Below are positions 8,988 through 17,199 of a DNA stretch of 64,000 nt, in pieces. The notes under the pieces were generated by a model. It did not search any database. It had not been told where the DNA came from and worked only from the letters and a program-made list of their open reading frames with translations. The translations under genes and the position numbers were made by a program. Each line of letters starts with the position of its first letter. The first letter of the stretch is position 1. Source of the DNA: Bifidobacterium sp. ESL0790 (lineage in GTDB: Bacteria > Actinomycetota > Actinomycetes > Actinomycetales > Bifidobacteriaceae); the NCBI RefSeq assembly GCF_029395435.1, contig NZ_CP113915.1:2046001-2110000 (forward strand). The letters are read 5' to 3'.

Positions 8988-9959
8988 ATGAGCGCATCGG
9001 CCCTTCAACTGCTGGACAAGATCTCCGGCAACATCAGCATCGTCGGCTCCATGAACGCCGACTACACGGTGACCACCAAGCGGCTGCCAAAGCCCGGCGA
9101 GACCGTCAACGGCGGCCCGCTTCGCATCCTGCCCGGCGGCAAATCCGGCAACCAGGCGGCGGCCGCGGCCCGCATCGGCGCCAACGTGACGATGTTCGGC
9201 GCGGTCGGCCAAGACGCCAACGCCGACTTCCTGCTCGGCCAGCTCGACGACGCCGGGGTCGACACCTCGCACGTCCGTCATGTCGAGGGCGCGAGCGGCA
9301 CCACGGTCATCACCGTCGACGACGGCGGCGAGAACACGATCGTCTATTCCGCCGGCTCGAACGCCAAGGTGGACATGGACTACATCAACAGCGAAAAGGA
9401 GACGCTGCTCGCCTCGTCGGTGCTCGGCCTGTGCCTCGAGAGCCCGATCGAGACGGTCACCGCCACGGCCAAGCTCTGCCACGACGCCGGCATCAAGGTG
9501 CTGCTCAACGACTCCCCCTTCACCGACGAGCTGCCCGCCGAGCTCATCGCCTACTCCGACGTCCTGCTGGTCAACGAGCATGAGATGGCCCAGCTGCTCA
9601 ACATCGCCGAACCCAAGGACGGCGACTGGCTCGGCTGCGATTGGGAGTACATCGCCCGCTCGATGCACGAGTTCGGCTTCGAGGAGGCCATCGTCACCCT
9701 GGGCGGCGACGGCGCGATCGTGATGGACAGCGAGAGCACCTACCACGTCGACGCGGCGAAGATCACCTCGAAGGACACCACCGGCTGCGGCGACTCCTTC
9801 ATGGGCACGATGCTCGCCGGTCTCGCCTCGGGCTTCACGCTGAGCGAAGCGGCCTCGCTGGCCTCGTATGTCGCCGCCTACGCCGCCACGAGCTACGGCG
9901 CCCAGGCGTCCTACGGCACCTCCGAGCAGATCCGCGAGTTCTTCGAAAACAGCAAGTGA
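8988..9959 (+). CDS. rbsK: Ribokinase-like PfkB family carbohydrate kinase
   Basis: 323 residues from an ATG preceded by GAGGAA. PfkB signatures: the N-terminal substrate motif GSMNADYTV, GGKSGNQAAAAARIGANV (about residues 47-64), and near the C-terminus DTTGCGDSFMGTMLAGL with the catalytic Asp in GCGD. The usual motif is DTTGAGD; here Ala is Cys, with the Asp kept. It most likely phosphorylates ribose, released from nucleosides by the hydrolase at 11889; another nucleoside or pentose substrate is possible. The shared operator type ties it to the LacI gene downstream. Confidence 0.85.
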   Translation: MSASALQLLDKISGNISIVGSMNADYTVTTKRLPKPGETVNGGPLRILPGGKSGNQAAAAARIGANVTMFGAVGQDANADFLLGQLDDAGVDTSHVRHVEGASGTTVITVDDGGENTIVYSAGSNAKVDMDYINSEKETLLASSVLGLCLESPIETVTATAKLCHDAGIKVLLNDSPFTDELPAELIAYSDVLLVNEHEMAQLLNIAEPKDGDWLGCDWEYIARSMHEFGFEEAIVTLGGDGAIVMDSESTYHVDAAKITSKDTTGCGDSFMGTMLAGLASGFTLSEAASLASYVAAYAATSYGAQASYGTSEQIREFFENSK

Positions 9960-10393
9960 CAACCGCGCCGCGCGATTCGTGGGGCTATGCAAAATATACA
10001 AATTGGATGCCCCCCATCGCGCAGATAGCACTTCCCTCCATATGATTCGTTTTGTCGCGGATGAGTATACGAAAATATGTAAAATCCGGGACGAAACGAA
10101 CCCCACCCCCGAAATAGGCATCGCACGGCAAGTCCACGCAACCAACGTTGGATGCGGGATTTGCCGCCACGCCGAACCGGACCGCAATCCCGAAGCATGA
10201 AAATCCACCGACAAGCCGCGTGTCGAAGCGCGATTCGTCTCAGCATCGGCTCGCCGGAGACCACAAAGTCGACCACGCTTCGAGTAACCTATGGTTCTGG
10301 CCGGGATTCCGAGTGCGAACACCGATGTGACGCGATGCCGCGAACGACGAACCTCAACGGCCGAGGCATAACCAAACCATCAAAGACGAGGAC
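9960..10393. other. Intergenic region between kinase and LacI gene
   Basis: 434 bp without a convincing ORF, repeat or operator; it presumably holds the promoter of the regulator. AT-rich patches near 9990 and 10070 are the only notable composition. Confidence 0.35.
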
Positions 10394-11449
10394 ATGAACC
10401 ACAACGTAACTCTGAAGGACATCGCCCAGGCCTGCAACGTCTCGGTGACGGCGGTCTCGCTGGTGCTCAACGGACGCCCCACCCGCATGTCGCAAGCCAA
10501 CCGCGAGCTCATCTTCAAAACCGCCGAGCGCCTGCATTATGTGCCGAACCAGGCGGCGCGCAGCCTGGCCACCAACCAATCGATGCTTCTGGCGCTGCTG
10601 ATCCCCGACATCGAGAACATGTTCTTCGCCTCGCTTTCCAAGGCGCTCGAGGATGTGGTGAGCGCCGACGGCTATTCGCTGCTGATCGCCAACTCCGACG
10701 ACTCCCGGCTCAGCGAGCAACGTCTGCTCCGCCAGTTCGCCTCGCACGGCGTCGACGGGCTCTTCCTCATCCCCTCACGCGAGTCGGCCGACGATTCCGC
10801 CGCGCTCAAAAAAGATGTGGCCAACCTTGATTTCCCCGTGGTGCTCACCGATCGTCTGGTCGACGAGCAATGGTGTGACGCCGTGGGTTCCGACGACTTC
10901 ACCGGCGGCACCATCGCGGCCCAGATCCTTCTGGCGCAAGGCCACCGTCGTATAGCGTGCATCTCCGGAGACAATGCGGATGGCAAAACAAGCAGGCGCA
11001 TGGCCGGATTCGTCAGCGCCCTCGACGAGGCGGGAATCCAGCTTGATCCGAGCCTCAAACGCAACGGCAACTATCGTTTTGACGGCGGCTACAAAGAGGC
11101 CGGCCACATCATCGACGCGGGCGCGACGGCCGTCTTCTGCGGCAACGACCTGATGGCCATGGGCTTCATCAAACGCCTGGAGGAGCTGGGATTGCGCTGC
11201 CCCGAGGATTGCTCGGTGGTCGGCTACGACAACATGTCGGGAAAGTTCGGGTTCAACCACCAGTTGACCACCTTCGACCAGAACATCCACGCGGTGGCCG
11301 AAGCCTGCCACGGCCTCATCACCTCGCGCATCGCGGCGCGGCATGATGACAATGGGGAACGGCACAAAAGCAAGCCTTGGCTCACCGACCCCAAGCAGAA
11401 GCTCATCGAGCCCAAGCTTGTCAGGCGGACAACGGTTTCGCACGCCTGA
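10394..11449 (+). CDS. LacI family transcriptional regulator of nucleoside/ribose use
   Basis: 351 residues. The N-terminal LacI helix-turn-helix is typical (VTLKDIAQACNVSVTAVSLVLNGRP, then the hinge YVPNQAARSLATN). A periplasmic-binding-like effector domain follows, with LLALLIPDIENMFFASLSKALE, VDGLFLIPS and TAVFCGNDLMAMGFIKRLEELGL. It sits between a ribokinase-like gene and a nucleoside hydrolase gene, and TAAARCGYTTTA-type sites occur before both. It is therefore the likely repressor of that regulon, released by ribose or a phosphorylated sugar. The effector is inferred from context. Confidence 0.9.
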   Translation: MNHNVTLKDIAQACNVSVTAVSLVLNGRPTRMSQANRELIFKTAERLHYVPNQAARSLATNQSMLLALLIPDIENMFFASLSKALEDVVSADGYSLLIANSDDSRLSEQRLLRQFASHGVDGLFLIPSRESADDSAALKKDVANLDFPVVLTDRLVDEQWCDAVGSDDFTGGTIAAQILLAQGHRRIACISGDNADGKTSRRMAGFVSALDEAGIQLDPSLKRNGNYRFDGGYKEAGHIIDAGATAVFCGNDLMAMGFIKRLEELGLRCPEDCSVVGYDNMSGKFGFNHQLTTFDQNIHAVAEACHGLITSRIAARHDDNGERHKSKPWLTDPKQKLIEPKLVRRTTVSHA

Positions 11450-11729
11450 ATCCCGTAATCGCTCAAGCAGAAACGACACGACGCATGGGCTGTTGCCAAA
11501 ATTTGCACGACACAAATGGTAACAACCCCGTGACGTCTCTCACATACCCGGACGCACGACGGCGCTCCAACTTCGAATCACGATTGATCCCGTCACCGGA
11601 AACGTGCCGAAAACCGTCGAAAACCGTACAATTCCAGCCAAATCACCACATTAACCATCCTCTATTTCGATAAAAAAATACCGGAACACACTCGATTGAC
11701 CGGCGGCGAAATTTTCCAGTAAACTAACT

Positions 11730-11779
11730 TGATAAAACGCTTTATTGCCTTACAAGCATAACGATAAAGCGCTTTAACA
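11730..11779 (+). promoter_or_regulatory. Two LacI-type operators upstream of the nucleoside hydrolase
   Basis: TGATAAAACGCTTTATTG at 11730-11747 and CGATAAAGCGCTTTAACA at 11762-11779 share the core TAAARCGYTTTA; the second core is a perfect palindrome. Their centres are 32 bp apart, about three helical turns, which suits cooperative binding. They lie 110-160 bp before the start codon in a 439-bp intergenic region that otherwise shows nothing. Confidence 0.75.
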
Positions 11780-11888
11780 TGACTAACATCCGAAAGACGC
11801 TGAACACAGGCGGTTACCGAGGGCGGTTCCCGGTGGCACACTGCGAAAGTGCCTCCTCCAGGCTCAGCGACGAGAGGAAAGGTACACA

Positions 11889-12851
11889 ATGAAGAAGAAG
11901 ATCATCCTCGATCTGGACACCGGCGTCGACGACACCCTGGCCATTTCTTACATCCTCGGCAGCCCCGAAGTGGAGCTCATCGGCATCACCAGCACCTTCG
12001 GCAACGTGCTGGTCGACCAGGGCATCCGCAACGACCTGGCGATCACCGACCTGCTCGGCCACCCCGAGGTGCCGGTCTACCGCGGCGAGGAGCACGCGCT
12101 GAAGGCCGACTCCTTCACGGTCTCCGAGATCTCCGCCTTCATCCACGGCAAGAACGGCATCGGCGACGTCGTGATCCCCGACTCCAACCGCCACGCCGAA
12201 ACCGACATGAGCGCGGTCGACTTCATCATCGACTCGGTGAAGAAGTATGGCAAGGACCTCACCTTCGTGCCCACCGGCGCCGAGACTAACATCGCCACGG
12301 CCCTCAAGAAGGCCCCCGAAATCAAGGACGAGATCGGCAACATCGTGATGATGGGCGGCGCGCTGACCGTCTGCGGCAACTCCGAGCCGTGGGTCGAGGC
12401 CAACATCTCCCAGGACCCCGAGGCCTGCGACATCCTCTTCCGCTCCGGCGCGCCCGTGACCATGATCGGCCTGGACGTGACGCTGCAGACCCTCATGACC
12501 TACAAGGACTCCGAGCAGTGGCGCCAGATCGGCACCCCCGCCGCAAAGTTCCTCGCCGACATGGTCGACTTCTACATCAAGGCCTACGAGACCACCTCGC
12601 CCCACCTGGGCGGATGCGGCCTGCACGACCCGCTGGCCGCCGCCGTGGCCGTGGACCCGACGCTGGTCACCACGCTGCCGATCAACATGAAGGTGGAGAC
12701 CGAGGCCCCCACCCGCGGCCGCACCATCGGTGACAACGAGCGCCTCAACGACCCGAAGAAGACCGCCCAGGTGGCCGTCCAGGTCGACGTCGATCGCTTC
12801 CTCAACGAGTTCATGACCCGTATCGGCAACGTCGCTGCCGCCGCGAAGTGA
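11889..12851 (+). CDS. Nucleoside hydrolase (IUNH family)
   Basis: 320 residues, typical for inosine-uridine preferring nucleoside hydrolases, which split ribonucleosides into base and ribose. The calcium-binding N-terminus DLDTGVDDTLA (about residues 8-18) corresponds to the family DxDxGxDD motif. NIVMMGGAL, the EANISQDPEA segment and the late HDPLAAAVA motif with its His and Asp are also present. The start ATG follows GAGAGGAAAGG. With the MFS gene 141 bp downstream and a terminator after that, it forms a probable two-gene unit under the LacI operators. Base preference cannot be read from sequence. Confidence 0.93.
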   Translation: MKKKIILDLDTGVDDTLAISYILGSPEVELIGITSTFGNVLVDQGIRNDLAITDLLGHPEVPVYRGEEHALKADSFTVSEISAFIHGKNGIGDVVIPDSNRHAETDMSAVDFIIDSVKKYGKDLTFVPTGAETNIATALKKAPEIKDEIGNIVMMGGALTVCGNSEPWVEANISQDPEACDILFRSGAPVTMIGLDVTLQTLMTYKDSEQWRQIGTPAAKFLADMVDFYIKAYETTSPHLGGCGLHDPLAAAVAVDPTLVTTLPINMKVETEAPTRGRTIGDNERLNDPKKTAQVAVQVDVDRFLNEFMTRIGNVAAAAK

Positions 12852-12992
12852 GATTACGGCATAATCTCATAAACGCATAATCCCATAAACCCGTAAGTTG
12901 CAGAGCCGAGCCTTGTAACGCCAAGACGCGATTCGAGGCTCGGCCGCAACCTATATTTTCCAAATTTTTCCGCAATCAAGGATTAAAATAAT

Positions 12993-14429
12993 ATGGCAGA
13001 AACAACCAAGCAGGGCGACGTGAGCCCCGCCAATCCCAAACAGCCTAAGCAGAAGGCCAACGAGCCCGAGATCACCAGCGACATGGCGGTCAAGGCGCTC
13101 ATCCCGCTGCTCATCACCTTCATCCTCGGCACCCTGTGCCTGCAGGGCTTCAACCTCGTCTTCACCCAGGTGGGCCAGGACGTCGGCGCCCCCGCGCAGG
13201 CCTCGCTGATCACCGCGCTGCCCAGCATCGTGCTCGGCATCGTCTGCTTCGTCTACGGCTCCCTGGGCGACTTCGTCTCGCTGAAGAAGCTCGTGGTCGT
13301 CGGCATCACGCTGCTACTGGCGGGCTCCGTCTTCGGCTTCGTGGCCAACTTCTTCTTCCACGCGAACATCTGGACGGTCATCATCGCTCGTATCATCCAG
13401 ACCGCGGGTGAGCAGGTGGCCGGCTCGGTCTACCTCGTGGTGGCCAGCAAGTACCTCAAGGATTCACTGAAGGTCATCTTCTTCGGCATCTTCACCGCCG
13501 GCTACCAGGTCTCCGCCGCCATCGGCGTCTTCGCCGCGGGCTGGCTGACCTCCATCCACTGGCAGTACCTCTTCCTGATCCCGATCGTCACCGTCGTCTT
13601 CCTGCCGCTGCTGCTGCACAACCTGCCCAACAAGTCGGGCACCGGCGAGAGCGTCGACGTCTGGGGCTTCGTGATCTTCGGCACCGCCACCGCGTTCCTG
13701 ACCCTCTTCTTCTCCTACAGCGCCTGGTGGATGCTCGCGGTCTCCGCGGTGCTTTACATCATCTTCGCGGTCTACATCCACAAGGCGAAGAACCCGTTCA
13801 TCACCCCGGACTTCTTCCACAACAAGCGTTGGATCATGGCCATCAGCCTCATCCTGCTCTTCTACCTGCCGAACTACTCCTTCTCCCCGATCTTCAACGC
13901 GATCGGCGGCGAACTCTACCACCTCGGCACGCAGACCGTCTCGCTCTACATCGTGTGGGCGTTCATCGTGGCGGCCGTCTTCGGCACCTGCTCCGGCTGG
14001 ATCATCGACAAGATCGGCAAGCGCACCGGCATCATCACCGCCGCCTGCCTGCAGCTGGTCGGCCTGATCGTCGCCTCGTTCTGCGTCACCGTGAGCCCCG
14101 TGGCCCTGGCCGTGGCCGGCTGCCTCTACTACGCGGGCGTCGGCCTGCTCTACTCCCCGGTGGTCGACACCGCCCTGGAGACGCTGACCAAGGACGAGTC
14201 CGGCCGTGGCGTGGGCATGAACGATCTGGCGATGAACGTCTCCGGCTCGGTCGGCATCGCCATCATCGGCGGGCTCATGACCTCCAAGCCGCTGACCGGT
14301 TTCAGCCTGACGGGCGCCACCGGAGACGCCGCGAACTTCGGCAACCTCTTCCTGGTCGCCTCCATCGCGACCATCGTCGGCCTCGTGGTCTTCCTCATCT
14401 TCAACAAGAAAATCTACGCCGACAAGTGA
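12993..14429 (+). CDS. MFS transporter, probably nucleoside uptake
   Basis: 478 residues with about 14 hydrophobic segments, as in DHA2-type major facilitator proteins. The first segment begins near residue 30 after a charged N-terminus. The region after the second helix (GSLGDFVSLKKLVVVG) is a degenerate MFS motif A. DHA2 proteins are usually drug exporters. The position directly after a nucleoside hydrolase, before a shared terminator and inside a LacI-controlled group, argues for import of nucleosides or a related sugar. The ATG at 12993 is preceded by AAGGATT. Confidence 0.85.
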   Translation: MAETTKQGDVSPANPKQPKQKANEPEITSDMAVKALIPLLITFILGTLCLQGFNLVFTQVGQDVGAPAQASLITALPSIVLGIVCFVYGSLGDFVSLKKLVVVGITLLLAGSVFGFVANFFFHANIWTVIIARIIQTAGEQVAGSVYLVVASKYLKDSLKVIFFGIFTAGYQVSAAIGVFAAGWLTSIHWQYLFLIPIVTVVFLPLLLHNLPNKSGTGESVDVWGFVIFGTATAFLTLFFSYSAWWMLAVSAVLYIIFAVYIHKAKNPFITPDFFHNKRWIMAISLILLFYLPNYSFSPIFNAIGGELYHLGTQTVSLYIVWAFIVAAVFGTCSGWIIDKIGKRTGIITAACLQLVGLIVASFCVTVSPVALAVAGCLYYAGVGLLYSPVVDTALETLTKDESGRGVGMNDLAMNVSGSVGIAIIGGLMTSKPLTGFSLTGATGDAANFGNLFLVASIATIVGLVVFLIFNKKIYADK

Positions 14430-14574
14430 GGAGTTGGGTTGAGTTGAGTTACGGGATTCGGGGAGTTGCCGATTCCGTGATTTCAGGATTCCGTGATTCC
14501 GTAATCTGGTAACTCAATAATTCAACAATCTGCCGGGACCGCTTTCCTTTGAGGTTCCAGCCGATAGATAAGGT

Positions 14575-14617
14575 AAAGGGTGACGTTACGCAAGTATGTG
14601 CGTGACGTCACCCTTTT
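14575..14617 (+). terminator. Strong terminator of the nucleoside operon
   Basis: Arms AAAGGGTGACGTTACGCA and TGCGTGACGTCACCCTTT pair with one mismatch over 18 bp around a 6-nt loop, followed by T. It ends the 316-bp gap after the MFS gene; the rest of that gap is low-complexity GATTCCGTGA-like sequence. Confidence 0.85.
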
Positions 14618-14745
14618 GCTATATCCAGCCTTGTCTCATCGCTTTCGGGATAATCGCTACACTCATACTTCCATCGATATTCAACGCCCATCGCTATTCA
14701 ACGCGGCCCGCAAATCGATTGAAGAAATACACAAACGGACGTATC

Positions 14746-15810
14746 GTGGACACCGTGAGTGAGACAGATAGCAAGAAATTCGTCGCGAAAACACGAAACG
14801 GCGGAACAGCCAACGGCAACGTTGCGGCGGCAACGACCAAGAGCAAGTCCAAAGGCCACCATAGCAATATCTGGCTGCCGGACCAGCCGGGAGCCTGGGT
14901 CATGGCGCTGTTCCCGGCGCTGGGAGGCATCGTCATCGGCGGCGTCTCGTGGCGCAACGTCTGGCTGTTGGTGGCGTGGACGCTGTGCTACTGCTTCCAG
15001 TTCTCCGCCGCGCGTTGGCTCGGTGTCCGCTCGCACGAGGCCAAAGACGCCAAAAAGCATCGTTCCGCAACCGGCAATTCCCCGAAGAAGCGTCATTCGA
15101 ACGTCTACTTCGTTCCGGCGGCCGCCTATCTCGTCGCCACAGCCATCGTCGGCATCCCCGTGTTCGTATTCGCCCCGAAACTGCTGTGGTGGATTCCGGC
15201 CTACGCCATCCTCGCCGTGCTGTCGTTCGTGACCGCGTGGCTGCGGCGCGAGCGGACGCTCTGGGGCAACGCCGTCGCCGTCATCGCGGCGGGTGGGATG
15301 GCGCTGCTCGCCGCTTCGCTGGGTTCGCGGTTTTTCGCCTCCGTCACGGCAGGTGAAGGTCTCTCGTCCAGATTGTCGCCGATAAGCCATGAAATCACTT
15401 CGGGTTCGCAGGCTTCATCGGCGTATTTTCTCGGCTCGCCGTTGCTACCGAAAGCCGGCGTCATCGCCGCAATCGCGTTCATCCTCACCGAATACGCCTC
15501 GGTGGTGTTCGTCAAGACCATGTTCCGCAAATACGGGCGCTCCGGCTATTACGCGCTATCGGTCGTCTACCACGTCGCCCTTGCCGCGCTTGGCTTCGCC
15601 ACGCCCATGCTATTGCGCAGCCTCACTAGATTCACACCGGCGCGTGGCGTGATGGCCGCCGCCTTGCTTTGGGGTATCGCCGCCACCGTGCTGTTGCTGA
15701 TCGCCATCGTCCTACCGCACCACAAGCGCATGAAAGCCATGCAAGTGGGCGGCATCGAGGCGTTCACCAGCCTGATGAACCTCGTCGTCATCGTAGTCGC
15801 GCTGGCCTAG
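14746..15810 (+). CDS. Unknown multi-pass membrane protein
   Basis: About 354 residues if translation starts at the GTG at 14746; a GTG at 14755 is equally possible, and an earlier ATG in the frame falls inside the terminator hairpin and is rejected. A charged N-terminal stretch of about 45 residues (Lys, Thr, Ser, Asn) is followed by roughly nine hydrophobic segments, the first around GAWVMALFPALGGIVIGGVSW. No family motif is recognised. It is followed by the 62-bp tandem array in a convergent intergenic region. Confidence 0.7.
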   Translation: MDTVSETDSKKFVAKTRNGGTANGNVAAATTKSKSKGHHSNIWLPDQPGAWVMALFPALGGIVIGGVSWRNVWLLVAWTLCYCFQFSAARWLGVRSHEAKDAKKHRSATGNSPKKRHSNVYFVPAAAYLVATAIVGIPVFVFAPKLLWWIPAYAILAVLSFVTAWLRRERTLWGNAVAVIAAGGMALLAASLGSRFFASVTAGEGLSSRLSPISHEITSGSQASSAYFLGSPLLPKAGVIAAIAFILTEYASVVFVKTMFRKYGRSGYYALSVVYHVALAALGFATPMLLRSLTRFTPARGVMAAALLWGIAATVLLLIAIVLPHHKRMKAMQVGGIEAFTSLMNLVVIVVALA

Positions 15811-15814
15811 CCCA

Positions 15815-16360
15815 ACAGCAACACGTGCTCCCAGTGAAGAAACGGAACCTCACACTTCCCAAGATACCGTTCACCAACAGCAACACATGGCACCTGTGAG
15901 GAAACGGAACCTCACAACCATCTAGACGCCGTTTAGTAACAGCAATGTATACTTCCTGCGAAGAAACGGAACCTGACAAGTCACAACAGTCCGTTTGATA
16001 ACAGAATCATATGTTAGCGGTAAAGAAACGGAGCCTCACCCGCCGCAGAACCTGTTTACTAACAGGCACATCCGCCACCTGCGACGAAACAGCCTCCATT
16101 GGCCCCTAAGAGACCGTTTGGCAACATCAACACGTGCTCCCTGCGATGATACGGAACCTCATGCCCGCCAAGACGCCGTTTCGTAACAGCAATGTATGCC
16201 CCCTGTGAGGAAACGGAACCCCACAAGCCACAACAGTCCGTTTGGCAACAGCATCACGCGTTAGCGGTAAAGAAACGGAGCCTCACCCGCCACAGAACCC
16301 CGTTTACCAACAGACACATCTGCCACCTGCGACGAAACGGAACCTGACGTTCTTGAAGAA
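15815..16360. repeat. Tandem array of nine 62-bp units with higher-order structure
   Basis: The core AAACGGAACCTCAC recurs at 15840, 15902, 15964, 16026, 16087, 16149 (as ATACGG), 16211, 16273 and 16335: a fixed period of 62 bp with one 61-bp step. Each unit also carries CCGTTT about 25 bp later and an ACAGCAAC-like segment. Several units can form a TGTGAGG / CCTCACA hairpin. Units 3-5 closely match units 7-9, including a shared GTTAGCGGTAAAG, so a four-unit block of about 247 bp has been duplicated. The array lies between two convergent genes and is not coding, since the period is not a multiple of three. Confidence 0.92.
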
Positions 16361-16411
16361 GTCGCTCGCTACCAAGAAGCGAATCAGCGAAAGCCGAAGA
16401 CGCCCAAAATC

Positions 16412-16990
16412 TTACCTCGAAAGGTACGGATTGCCGGCAATGACGAAGCGGCGCGGGCGGTCCTTGGCCTTGGTGATGCCGATGCGCTCGGTCGCTTCGA
16501 TACGCTCGCCGGGGCGCAATGAGCCGGTTTCCAGGCTCAGCGGCGGCTTGCGCAGGTCGTGTCCGTAGAGGTCCATGGTGATGCCGAGCGATTTGCAGAT
16601 CTTGCCCGGGCCGTTGAGGCAGTCCTTGATACGACGCCCACCGCGACGCTTCTCGATAATTTCAACGGTTTTGGTATCCATCGGTTCGGCGGCGCGGATC
16701 AGCGCGCCCGCGCCGAAGCCCTCCTCGAACGCGGTGACGTTCATGCACAGATTCGTGCCATAAATGAGGTAGATGTATGCATGGCCGGATGGGCCGAACA
16801 TCGCCCGGTTACGCTCGCTTTTGCCGTGGAAGGTGTGGCTCGCGGGGTCGAGCTGGTCGTAGGCCTCGGTCTCCACAATGCGCACGGTCAACGTCTCGCC
16901 GTCGATCTCGCGAATCAGCAGGCAGCCGAGCAGCCCCTTCGCCACCGTTTCGGCGTCCTCACTCAAAAAATCCGGAAACATGCCTCTCAT
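16412..16990 (-). CDS. mpg: DNA-3-methyladenine glycosylase (AAG/MPG family)
   Basis: 192 residues, the bacterial length for this family, which removes alkylated purines in base excision repair. Signatures: LLGCLLIREI, the catalytic-region IVETEAYDQLDPASHTFHGKSERNRAMFGPSGHAYIYL (read in pieces, with the Glu of ETEAY as general base), NVTAF, GALIRAAEP and GPGKICKSLGI. The stop lies just beyond the tandem array. The ATG at 16990 has an acceptable context. Confidence 0.93.
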   Translation of the reverse strand: MRGMFPDFLSEDAETVAKGLLGCLLIREIDGETLTVRIVETEAYDQLDPASHTFHGKSERNRAMFGPSGHAYIYLIYGTNLCMNVTAFEEGFGAGALIRAAEPMDTKTVEIIEKRRGGRRIKDCLNGPGKICKSLGITMDLYGHDLRKPPLSLETGSLRPGERIEATERIGITKAKDRPRRFVIAGNPYLSR

Positions 16991-17199
16991 TGAAGTCCCC
17001 GCTCCCGACGGCAGAAAACAGGCAGAACTTGGGATAATCCTGTCCCCAAAAAACTGATATCAAACCTCCTCAACGGCACGAATCGGAAGGAAATCAGGAT
17101 TTAATATCCTAAATCTGCTGACAATCGGTCTTGACGGCAGAAAACGGACACAAAGCAAAGTTATTTTGTCCGATAACTACCGTCATAAAGAATGACCAG

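Noticed and set aside
15995..16568. Plus-strand frames in the 62-bp array encoding SGKETEPHPPQN-like peptides
   Set aside because: They arise from the tandem repeat, whose period is not a multiple of three, and overlap the mpg gene; no ribosome binding site.
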